Shown here: piece after piece, positions 1 to 9,022 of the stretch
How the letters are laid out: each line of letters opens with the position of its first letter
Position numbering within the stretch: position 1 is the stretch's first letter
From: Cerioporus squamosus
Lineage: Eukaryota > Basidiomycota > Agaricomycetes > Polyporales > Polyporaceae
Reading direction: 5' to 3'
Length of the DNA: 64,000 nt
NCBI GenBank assembly: GCA_022592435.1
Contig: JABYQS010000003.1
Span: 1 to 64,000, forward strand
Notes under the pieces: generated by a model
Databases searched by the model: none
Told to the model about the DNA's origin: nothing
What the model saw: only the letters and a program-made list of their open reading frames with translations
Position numbers and translations under genes: made by a program

Positions 1-73
1 GTTCCTGACACCGGATCTGGGTGGCAAGAGCAGCACGCAGGACGTCCTCAATGCGGTCCTAAAGAAGCTATAG
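1..73 (+). CDS. 3' end of isocitrate/isopropylmalate dehydrogenase family gene (partial)
   Basis: The window opens inside a coding exon whose last 23 codons are readable, ending in TAG at 71-73. They contain TPDLGGKSSTQDV followed by a hydrophobic helix ending in KKL. T-x-DLGG-x-x-(S/T)T near the C-terminus is the signature tail of NAD-dependent isocitrate dehydrogenase, isopropylmalate dehydrogenase and tartrate dehydrogenase-like enzymes, which oxidatively decarboxylate 2-hydroxy acids. The catalytic part lies left of the window, so the exact member cannot be chosen; a mitochondrial IDH subunit is the likeliest inference. Confidence 0.7.
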   Translation, partial: FLTPDLGGKSSTQDVLNAVLKKL

Positions 74-692
74 ACGTCGGGTATCTCCATAGCTGGGTAC
101 GCCGACGCCGGAGTATGTCCTCCCATGAACTCCACGTTGCTATGCTTGCAAACTGGACGTCTACACCTTAACCTTAACAACTGCAATGCTGACTCAATGA
201 CTTGCAAACTGACTTGCCGTACCCTTGATCCGCCGGAATGACCCATGGGCGCTGCGTGTGCCATAAGACTCTATGAAGATCCGGGAGACAGCGCGTCTCT
301 CCCCTACCCGCGAAAAAACTATCTGGAAGACCTTTCCACAGCAAGTTGGCGTTCTGGCCATCTTGGGCGACGTCGGGCCTACAGTGTCCACCTGGCATGC
401 CAGAACACGGTACCAAGTAGTGTGTCCGGTTGCGAAGGCTGAAGCAGCTGTTTAAACCACGGGCGCTTCGTCGGCCTTAGGTACGTCACAGACCGCTGGC
501 AAAACGTTTCCGCTTAGCATCACAAGAGATCACAAGTTTTTCTCAAAGCTTGTTCGCAACGATTTCCCCGTGCTCGATCGATCCCGCAGTTGGTCCCCTG
601 TTGGTATAAAGTCACGTCTCGACAAAGGTGAATTCGTCGTGACTCGCTCCCCCCTGTCTCACTTCCGTTCCGCCGCACCATTGAGGGTAAGT
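74..692. other. intergenic region with TATA-like box
   Basis: No convincing gene. It holds the 3' flank of the dehydrogenase and the promoter of the transporter, including TATAAAG at 605-611, about 80 nt before the chosen ATG. Confidence 0.6.
605..611 (+). promoter_or_regulatory. TATA-like box of MFS transporter gene
   Basis: TATAAAG lies about 80 nt upstream of the ATG at 693 in the same orientation. Assigned from position and sequence only. Confidence 0.35.
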
Positions 693-2578
693 ATGTCATC
701 GGTGTACGAGCTGCGTCGCTCGGTTGAGGAACTGGAGCTCTCGAGCATGCCAACACAAGAGCCGGAGAGCGGACAGCAGACTCCCGCCAGTAGCGCACCT
801 CTGACTGCGCATGCTTCGCCGGACGCATTGCAGAGAGCCATCAACGACAATGTAACCGTGCAGGAGCTTGCTCCAATCGACGGTGGAATCCGGGCATGGA
901 CGTTTTGTGGTTGCTCGTTCGTGCTGGAGATGTTTATATGGGGATTCTGCTTCAGGTGAGCGTGCCACGTCTTCCACAATTTGAATCCGTAGCATCTCTA
1001 TTGCTCATCACGCAATTCGTCAGTTACGGTATCTTCCAAGGTATTGCGCAATGCCTTGGATTTTTCAGCTTTCCGAAGTTACTTACAAACGCACTTCCCT
1101 TCGGGACATCGCGGATAGATTACTACACGACCCATCCGCCGTTCAATACGGCTTCCAGCATCTCCATCGCGGCGGTTGGCACGATTGCCATGGCACTGCA
1201 GTACGCTGAAGTGGGACGCAGGTCACTGTACCTGCCGCATGTTGACTGACCTGCATGACAGGCACTTTCCCTTACCTGCCTCTTTGGTCGCTATCCCGAC
1301 TGGATGAACTTTGGCATGTGGGCCGGGCTCGTGCTTTACTTTCTGTCAATCTTTTGCTCGAGCTTCGCAACGCAGGTAGTCCCCTCCGCCAACTGTCGCA
1401 CCGCCGAAGTTGATGTTTCCACATGTAGGTATGGCAGCTCATCCTGCTACAGGGAGTTGTCTTCGGCATCGCGGGCGGATTGCTCTATGTCCCTACGATA
1501 AAGCTTACGCCCGAATGGTTCTCTGCGCGCAGAGGCCTGGCGGGAGGCATCATCTTCGCGGGAGGAGGAGTTGGCGGTACGCTCTTTCGCTGCCGTGATA
1601 AAGCTTAACGAGTCTCATACCTGCCCTAGGGTTCGTCTTCCCTTTCGCGCTGAACGCGCTGCTGGATAGGGTGGGCTTTCGATGGGGTCTTCGGATCTGG
1701 TCTATCGTATCGACGTGCTGCTGCGCTCTTGCACTGCTGGGTATACGTCCGCGGTTGCCGGTTCCGAAGTTCACTGCAGGACAGAGACGGCCACGGTTCA
1801 TTCCTCCTCAGCTTGGCTTCACGAAGAATCCGCTGTACTGGGGATTGGTAAGCAGATCTCCTTCATCCGCCAACGTCTGCTGGATTCTGATAGACTTCCC
1901 GCAACCATGCAGTCACTGGCTCTCCTTCTGCAAGGATTCTCGTACTTCCCCGTGTCCCTGTACATCGCCAGCTTCACTCGTGCCCTCTCCGACCCTCTCA
2001 CGGCGACCATCGTCCTATCACTCTTCAACGCATCCGCAGTCGCGGGTCAGATCGTGCTCGGCCACTTGAGCGATCTGTTCCCGTACCCATGGATCATGTT
2101 CATCAGCGCGGTCGGAAGCGGTCTCGTCGCCTTCCTCCTCTGGGGTCTGGCGAATGCCCCGACGCAGCTGTATTTCTTCGCCATCATCTTCGGAGCTCTG
2201 GTATGTTCTCTTCCATCACTGCATTCTACCCTCCTACCCCCTTGCTGCTTCGTGATTGACGTGGCCTCACCTACGCAGAACGGAGGCTTCTCATCCACGT
2301 GGTACAACGCTGCGTTCGACTGTGCGAAAGGCAAACCTGAGCACACGGGCCTCGCAATCGCCTCAACGGCTCTGTTTAAAGGCGTGTCGGCCGTCGTCGG
2401 ACCTATCCTTTCCGGTATCCTGCTCGAGGCTGGCAGGGGCTCGTCTATGGGCGGCCTCTTCGGCCGCGAGGGGTATGGCGCAGTAGAGATCTTCGTGGGC
2501 TCATGCGCGTTTGCGACGGGGGCTGTGAGCCTTTTCATCGCGTCCACCAAACGGCGGGCAGGCTTGAACTTCGCTTAG
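693..2578 (+). CDS. MFS transporter, monocarboxylate transporter-like
   Basis: Eight exons give a protein of about 479 residues: 693-955, 1024-1040, 1119-1210, 1262-1375, 1429-1576, 1630-1847, 1913-2200 and 2279-2578. A polar N-terminus of about 60 residues precedes the sequence PIDGGIRAWTF, which matches the D-G-G-x-x-A-W entry into helix 1 of fungal MCT-type carriers. The loop RRGLAGGIIFAGGGVGG is a classic MCT/MFS motif after helix 4, and the second half has six further hydrophobic segments. Such proteins move monocarboxylates or other small anions across the plasma or mitochondrial membrane; the substrate cannot be read from sequence. The donor at 1211 (GTGGGA) is unusual but is the one that keeps frame. 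Exon 2 is only 17 nt. Confidence 0.85.
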
Positions 2579-3210
2579 AAGACGTCAAAGTACTTGGAAG
2601 GCAAGGACTCCGTTCTGTTGTAGCATACACATGATTGGGACTCTAACTCTGTATTTGCCGGACTTCAGTACAAACATGGATGCTTAGGAGTTTCATACAA
2701 GATTAAGCCGAAGATCGTGTCGGCAGCGTCAAGGCTAGTGGAGAACCGCGGCAGACAGCGCTCTGGATAAGGAACTTGACCCACGACCACGACATTGGCA
2801 TAAAATGCTTATACAACACGAAGACAGCTCGAAGAGCTCGGTGATCATCGACGAGAGGGGACTGTCGACCCTGCTCACTATGTACGTGACGTTAGGCATC
2901 AGGCTGTGCGTCGGCGAGTAGCTCTCAGCGCCGTCGAGTCTCGCGCCCAAGTCCAACTTAATCTCGTCTGCGCCTTCGCCGCTCTCCTCTCCATTGTCGG
3001 CTTCGTTTTCTTCCCGGTGTGGTGCTGTTTGTGCACGTCAAAAAGTGAATGTTCACGATGTTCATAGAGCAGAGATATGCAGAGTACGGATACAGCTCGA
3101 ACGCGATACAGTAACAACTCGTGAAAGATCTGCGACAAGATGAAGGTACAATTACACCACCTGGACGGGAACACTGACACGAATAGGGCCCCGACTGAGG
3201 CTTGATGAGA
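2579..3210. other. convergent intergenic region
   Basis: It lies between two convergent 3' ends. The frames here are short and show no family resemblance; nothing else seen. Confidence 0.6.
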
Positions 3211-4004
3211 TCAAAGCTCTGAGTCAGCGAGCAGCTCTCTCAGCTCACTGCCGTCGATCTCCACGTCCATCTCATCATCGTCATCGTCATCGTCACTCTC
3301 CTCTCCTTCCATCTCCGCATCCGGGTCGTACTCGCAGTCGACTCCTTCGCCCTCGTCAGGAAGAGGGACTTCCTCGATGGACGCAGTCACGGCACTCTCA
3401 AGCCACTTGGCTGACTGCTGCCTCCACAAGGTCGCGCCCCTCTCGGTGCGGAGAAGCTTGATCAGCCAGGATGCCTGCCCCAGCGTGATCCCGAGGGTTG
3501 CCTTCTGCGTCACCCCGGCTGGGATCCCCAGTTCCCAGGACAGTTGTACAATCCACCTGGTTTGGAAGGATGTGGGCTGGTCGTGGCAGCACGACCAAGT
3601 CAGCGGGTGGCCGGGCTCTGACCCCTAAGTGCGTGGGTGAATAAGTAGGTTGCGGAGCCGCAAAAAGCAGGCGAGTCATGTCACTTACCGCTTGTCCACG
3701 CCCAAGTCCGTTGATGAAGGACTCGTCAACGTGCTCCCCGTTCTCAAACTTCGTGAGAAGGGTGCTCGCCTCGGCTTTGGTGATGTTCTGCCCGTTCGGG
3801 TTGCTGGGGGCAATGAAGGGTATCCGGACTCTTGTCCTGTTGGACATGACCCAGAGGTAATTGGTCTGCGGATGGGTCATGGGCTCTGAAAGCGCAACGC
3901 GGACGTTAGTTGGATGTGCTGCGGGAACAGAGGAAGAGAGTTTGCTCACCGTCGCCCGTCTTCCACATGTCGGGGGTGTACCCGATCCAGGTTTCGTTCG
4001 GCAT
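3211..4004 (-). CDS. orphan protein with Trp-containing core and acidic tail
   Basis: Three exons (4004-3950, 3885-3689, 3624-3211) encode about 221 residues. The start MPNETWIGYTPDMWKTG is the first ATG and both introns splice in frame. The N-terminal two thirds is rich in W, T and N. The C-terminus is strongly acidic, with a run of aspartates encoded by a GTCATC-type hexamer repeat near 3270-3300 before a hydrophobic ending. No known domain, signal peptide or membrane segment was recognised. A clean splice structure and consistent coding bias suggest a real, probably lineage-restricted gene. Possible nuclear or chromatin role is only a guess from the acidic tail. Confidence 0.6.
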
Positions 4005-4933
4005 GCTGGGGTAGACAGTGCTGGGTGGATATACTAGGGTGTTCTTAGGAGGATGATAGTCAAGTGTACTAGGAGGGGCGGGCTGCAGACCGGCGTCGCT
4101 CGTATATGTAGGGAGTCGGGTGCAAAGGGTGCTTCTAGGGCAGAGAACCTCCCTGTCTCCATACTTAAAGCTAGATTTCCCCAGGCCCAGATAGAACCTT
4201 CAGCAAAGTGAAGGTTGGGAGGTGTTTCATGATTGCTAGAATTCAGTGGCGAGAGTAGTTTCCGGTCGTACACATGCAGCCGACAGTGACGTTTCGGTTT
4301 TCTCATACTCCTGATAAGGCAGGATAGTTTCTGATAAGGTCGACTGCTTTGGCTCCGATTGCGATCTGAGCACGCCGCACCACCCGAGAGAGAGCGCCAG
4401 GGGTTGGGAGTCTCCGGGGTCCCGTGACATGGCCAGTTCCCGAGCCATTTGACAGGCTTCGTGTTTTCTTGCAGGGTATGGCTCTGTTTGCGCACTGTGG
4501 CTGCATCGCGTTTACACCCTGCCGTAGGAGGCTCTAAGAGTAGTAAGTATTACATCGACCGGAGAAGCAAGTGTAGTAGCGTCATGCTTATTGCTCTCCA
4601 TCCCAGGGTGAAATCGACACCCGAAGCGCAGTGGTGGAGGACAGATGGGTACGAGACCAGAAGTGAGACCAAAAGCAGAGCAGTTGTGGCTTCAACTTGG
4701 TACAACGACTGGTCAGTACTGCCCAATCCCATAGATTACAGATTCTGTACATGCAAGCGATACAGGATGCAGAACGTAGGTCATTAATGCAAGGAACCCC
4801 TCTAGTGATAAAGAAAGAAAGCACTGGTATAGCAGTGCACACAAATGTCATGGACAAGTAACGAACGTCCAGTGTCAAAGATGTCACCGAGTCCAAGGAG
4901 GGTCGCTTGTATGGTAGGCTGCCATCTATTTCT
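4005..4933. other. intergenic region
   Basis: It contains the promoter of the orphan gene (TATA-like sequence near 4027-4034 on the minus strand) and the 3' flank of the hydrolase. Open frames of up to about 150 codons exist on the minus strand but look non-coding. Confidence 0.5.
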
Positions 4934-6517
4934 CTATGGAGAGTAGGACGTGCGGCTGGGGTCGGCGGCGCGGTCTAACTCCTTCACGAGAAGATCGTTC
5001 ATGGCCTTCGGGTTGTCCAGATAGACTGTAGCAAAGAAGGACCGGTATTGAGTCTCAGGACCAGCCTCAGGAGGGAAGATGGCGGACTCACCATGATGGC
5101 CTGCGTGAGGGATGATGTACATCCTACCGTTCCCGTTCCCGGCCTGACGCATCCTCTCGACGGATTCCTTACCGCCTTCTGCGTCCATCCAGTCATGATC
5201 ACCATCTAGCGTATTCTGTTAGTACCCGAATACAAAACAGCAAGCGAAGGTATTTGTACTCACAGACAAAGGTGACCGGTATCTTCAGCTGGTGAACCCT
5301 GTCCACCAGCGGTCGTCGTGCATGCGCTCCAGGTGCGAGCAGGTGCGCTAGTCTCAAGTTAAGCCTCCTCGTGATCCATTGCGCACAGTATGAAGGACTC
5401 ACATATACAGTACTCGCCGGAACCCTTCGCGAGCGTGATGTTCAAAATGTAATCATGCATTGCGCGGGTCTCTTCGTCGCTGAGACCGATGAACCGGCGC
5501 GACGAGTACTTCCCGATGAGCATGGGGCCCCAGAACAGCGTCGACCGAACGACCTGGAACGGACTCCAGCCTTGCTCCCACAAGTACGTGAGGACCTTGC
5601 GCGACCGACTCTCCTGCCTCTGCGCCTCTTGCTGGCTCGACTTCAGATCCTCCACTCTCCGCGACGTCGCGGGCTCCGCGTGATCGTCGCTACTAGCCCC
5701 AAGCGTCTGCTGGTCCGTCACCTCACGCGAGTAGGTGGTGCTATTCGGATCGCGAGGCACGCCCGCGGGAGAGACGAGGATGAGCTTGCTGACACGCGTG
5801 GGATACCGGAGGGCGTATGCGACGCTGAGGTAGCCTCCAAGCGAGTGGCCGACGAGCGTCATGGTCTCGAGGCCCATCTTCTGCCTCCATTGCTCGAGGG
5901 AGTCGATGAAGAAAGACTCAGCCTCGCGAACGCGGCCATCGATGTCCTCTCGTTTCGCTTTGACTTGAAACGGCACACGGGCGGAGCGGCCCATCCCGAG
6001 CCAGTCGAGGGCATAAACGGAGCTACCGCGCTTTCCCGCCCATGTCCCCAATGCAGGGAAGTTCTGGAAGAAGAATCCGAGTCCTGCGCCATAGCCGTGG
6101 AGGACAACTGCGGGAGGGGGGGCCTGGGCGGAAGGGGACGTTGCCTTTATGGAGAAGGTATTGAGATAGTGCTTGGGGTCATCGAGCTCGACGCGAGAGC
6201 TTGTTGCAATGACATCATGTGCGTGATCTGGTGTAGTAGACGGTGATCCAGCAGGTCGGAAGTAGGGTAGCTTTCTGCGAACGACATGTTGGATGGCGCG
6301 GGGGCATGAGTGGCATGCAGTACGCACCTTAGTAAGCGTTCCTCAGCGGCAGCACTCTCCTTCTCGCCAGCAGCCCACCTGTTTAGTAGAATAATGAGAC
6401 AGTGAATCGTCCCTGAAACGACTACAGGGCTTACCAGCTCTTTACACTGGCGACGAATGTGGACGGAATCTCTCGGGCAGGAGGCAGCGGAATGAACGAA
6501 GCAGCACCTGAACTCAT
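4934..6517 (-). CDS. alpha/beta hydrolase, CLD1/ICT1/ABHD5-like phospholipase or acyltransferase
   Basis: Five exons (6517-6435, 6378-6328, 6274-5403, 5347-5264, 5205-4934) give about 453 residues. After a variable N-terminus comes HGYGAGLGFF (oxyanion-side loop), then LDWLGMGRS, the nucleophile elbow GHSLGG (Ser about 189), YALRYP, and near the end YGDHDWMD (likely acid Asp about 371) and HAGHH (His about 400). This order is that of the ABHD4/ABHD5/Cld1/Ict1 group, which deacylates cardiolipin or transfers acyl chains to lysophosphatidic acid at mitochondria or lipid droplets. A canonical Ser, Asp and His triad argues for a hydrolase rather than the CGI-58-type coactivator. The first exon was chosen because its ATG gives in-frame splicing into WAAGEKESAAAEERLLRKL, typical of the family. 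Confidence 0.85.
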
Positions 6518-7131
6518 ATGTGTGAGTGTCGAGGGTCTAAGTCGTGAAAGAAGCGGTCTAAGAGTCGAGGCGGACAGGATGAAGGATCGTCGAGAGGGAA
6601 GGGAACGAGGAGAAAGGGAGATGCGGGTGTGTGTGGAGGCGATGGCGGGAGGCGGAGAGGCTATATGAGGCGCCTCGTGCCGATCGAACGCGTTGCGGCC
6701 ATGACATAAGCGCGCATCCGCCGACCACGCACGCAAGCCAGAACCCACCCGGAAATCCGCTGCGCCGCTGCCCGACCGTCATTTGTCACAGAGGGTCGAC
6801 GACAAGGTCAGAACAGATTTGATACATCGAGGAAACACGGATGGAGGTCGTTCACGTTCTCATTAGTCCATGCAATAAGGTACTTCACAGCTAACAGCCA
6901 CTCGTCACCAGCAGCCCTCGCGCATACTGACTTGTCTGGTATGGGGAGTGCATATGTGCATGGCGAGCGTTGCACGGCATGTACTGCGCGAGAATGCACG
7001 GGAGGCCGCAGACCATACCGCAGAGCCTTGCGCGTGCGTCCGTTGTATAGGGTAATAACTACGCGGTGAAGGACATATTCAGTCACCGAAAAGCTACGCA
7101 AGGAAGACATGACACTCACGCACAACTCCAA
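6518..7131. other. intergenic region
   Basis: Promoter side of the hydrolase and 3' flank of the ribosomal protein gene. No gene recognised. Confidence 0.55.
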
Positions 7132-7854
7132 TCATACCCTCCTCGTCTTCTGTCCCCTCGTACCGCCAAGCTTGAGCGGTGTCCTATCCGTTATGCGCTT
7201 CAGCCTTGGCTTGACCTGCTCCCCGACCGCCGTCGTAAGAGCCGTGAGCATCGCGTCCCGCCCCTGCCCAAACCCCTTCAAGTACAGCTCCCAGTCAAAA
7301 TTCACCCGTGCCAACTCCTTCTCCATCGCGCCTATGATGCCCACCGCGCACTGGTAGCCCGCCTCGTACCCGTTCCGGTTGCTCTTCTTGAAGCCCAGCT
7401 TCCCGCCAGTGAGCGTCACGAGCTGGTCCCCTCCGGGCCGCGCGAATGTCACGATCGTGTTGTTCCGCGTCGACTTGACCGACACGGCATACAGCGGAGC
7501 CTTCTGGAGAGCTGTGCCCCTCTTGCCCTTCTCCCTCTCAGCGTACGAAACGGGGTTCTGTGGTGCAGATGCACGCGGGAAGCTGTCCGCGGGCGCTGTT
7601 GGGGGACCATCGTCTCGTGGTGTAGAGGAAGACACAGGTTCAACCGCGGAGGTGGAGGGGGATGGGGTGGTGCTCGCAGAAGCCGGAGAGCTATGGTGAG
7701 GTTGAGCTGATTCGTCAATGGCTTCGTCTAGGAACTGCGACAAAGCATCCTCAGAGGGCGGGACGGGAGCAGAGGCAGTAGAGTAGAAGGCCGCTGCACA
7801 TGCGCGGTGTGCAACGGGTGCCCGGATGGCAGGGAGAAGTCTGAGGAGGGACAT
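7132..7854 (-). CDS. mitochondrial small ribosomal subunit protein uS11m
   Basis: A single exon encodes about 240 residues from the ATG at 7854, beginning MSLLRLLPAIRAP, an Arg-rich start without acidic residues that fits a mitochondrial targeting peptide. An upstream in-frame codon exists but would bury that peptide. After a Ser/Pro-rich linker the last 120 residues are an S11 domain: STRNNTIVTFARPGGD, TGGKLGFKKSNRNGYEAG, LKGFGQGRDA and ITDRTPLKLGGTRG. uS11 sits on the platform of the small subunit near the mRNA exit and E site. The long low-complexity linker between presequence and domain is the only unusual trait. It is divergent from QCR9, 168 bp away. Confidence 0.92.
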   Translation of the reverse strand: MSLLRLLPAIRAPVAHRACAAAFYSTASAPVPPSEDALSQFLDEAIDESAQPHHSSPASASTTPSPSTSAVEPVSSSTPRDDGPPTAPADSFPRASAPQNPVSYAEREKGKRGTALQKAPLYAVSVKSTRNNTIVTFARPGGDQLVTLTGGKLGFKKSNRNGYEAGYQCAVGIIGAMEKELARVNFDWELYLKGFGQGRDAMLTALTTAVGEQVKPRLKRITDRTPLKLGGTRGQKTRRV

Positions 7855-8022
7855 GTCGCGAGCGCAGAGACCAAGGACACGTCCAAGTCGACTTGCCAAA
7901 CTCGCCCGCGCACACTGGGCTGTTCCCGGGCGTCTCAGAATTTCCAAACTCCGCCCGCCCAGGAATGCGCGCGTCTGTCTTCCTCCGATTCACCACGAAC
8001 ACCCGACCCCGACCCATCCGCC
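7855..8022. promoter_or_regulatory. short divergent promoter between uS11m and QCR9
   Basis: Only 168 bp separate the two start codons. Both products act in mitochondrial gene expression or respiration, so a shared bidirectional promoter is likely. No specific factor site is claimed. Confidence 0.5.
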
Positions 8023-8383
8023 ATGTCTGTGAGTGTGCATGCCCTGCCCTGTGTTGCGCATCGTCTGACCCCAGCGTGCAGCTGGCAAACACCTTCTACA
8101 ACGCTCTTGTCAAGCGCAACAGTGAGTGGACTGCCAGATGCCTGTGAGGGGAGAGGATGGCCAAGTTGACATCACCGACTCGTCCCGCAGGTGTTTTCGT
8201 CCCGGTGATCTTCACTGGCGCGTTCGCGTTCAGCGTCGGCTTCGACGTCGGCATCACGAAGTTCTGGGATACGTGGAACAAAGGAGTGCGTCTCTTCTCT
8301 GCCTCGGGAGCTCATGGAGGTGCTGACACTCCGTCCAGAAACAATGGAAGGACATCCGTGCTAGATACGTAGAGCAGGAGTAG
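8023..8383 (+). CDS. QCR9: cytochrome bc1 complex subunit 9
   Basis: Four exons (8023-8028, 8082-8121, 8191-8285, 8339-8383) encode about 61 residues. The first coding exon is only ATGTCT. The protein reads MSLANTFYNALVKRN, then a single membrane helix (VFVPVIFTGAFAFSVGFDVG), then NKGKQWKDIRARY. This matches the short N-terminal matrix segment, one transmembrane helix and basic C-terminal motif of Qcr9/UQCR10, a supernumerary subunit of respiratory complex III in the inner membrane that contacts cytochrome c1 and the Rieske protein. The size matches the family. The gene is too short and too interrupted to be seen as one open frame. Confidence 0.93.
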
Positions 8384-9022
8384 AGTCGCTTCGCGCGCAG
8401 GCCTCGCACCCTCATCCGCTATCCTATCCATAATACAGCGCCCCTCTGCGGGTTCTAAAAGCACCCGTCTCAATTGCGTGAGTTCTTCGAGTTGCTATGA
8501 CGCCTTGAGCCCCCGCGCAACATCGCACGTTCGTTCATCCCCCACGTCATCACGCCATGCCCCGAGTTCATTGGAATCATGAATGCCACATCGTCTATTG
8601 ACTCTACGCCGACACCATGATACAGAGTGAATACTTAGCGAGACGGAGAGAACCTGAGGAACATTATGTACGTGATACTAGCGTACTTCGGGTGGTAGAT
8701 GTACATCGTAAGCGGGTGTAATGGAGGTTTAACGTTCAGAATGATGCATGCGCACAACATTGCAAACAACAGTGAGAAGGAGACCGAGACCAGAGAGGGC
8801 AGGAGAGTCAAGAATACGGGCTACGACGATGTGAGGAAGTGAGGCCGAGATCGAGACAGAGCACGAGCATTGCATAGGGGGAGAGATGAATTGAGAGGGC
8901 AGTGCGAGCAAAGAGACGAAATTGAAGATAAACACAAAACGAGAAGGTTGGTATGTACAAGAAAGACGTGAAATATACACAAAGGAAACAGAAGGACTCA
9001 GCGCGACCAGGAGCAGGGAGCA
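8384..9022. other. convergent intergenic region
   Basis: 3' flanks of QCR9 and the inositol kinase gene; nothing else recognised. Confidence 0.6.

Noticed and set aside
3270..3300. CRISPR-like short repeats
   Set aside because: A hexamer microsatellite encoding poly-Asp within a gene; no spacers.
5371..6246. 291-codon frame on the plus strand
   Set aside because: Antisense shadow of the CLD1-like hydrolase, whose motifs are on the minus strand.
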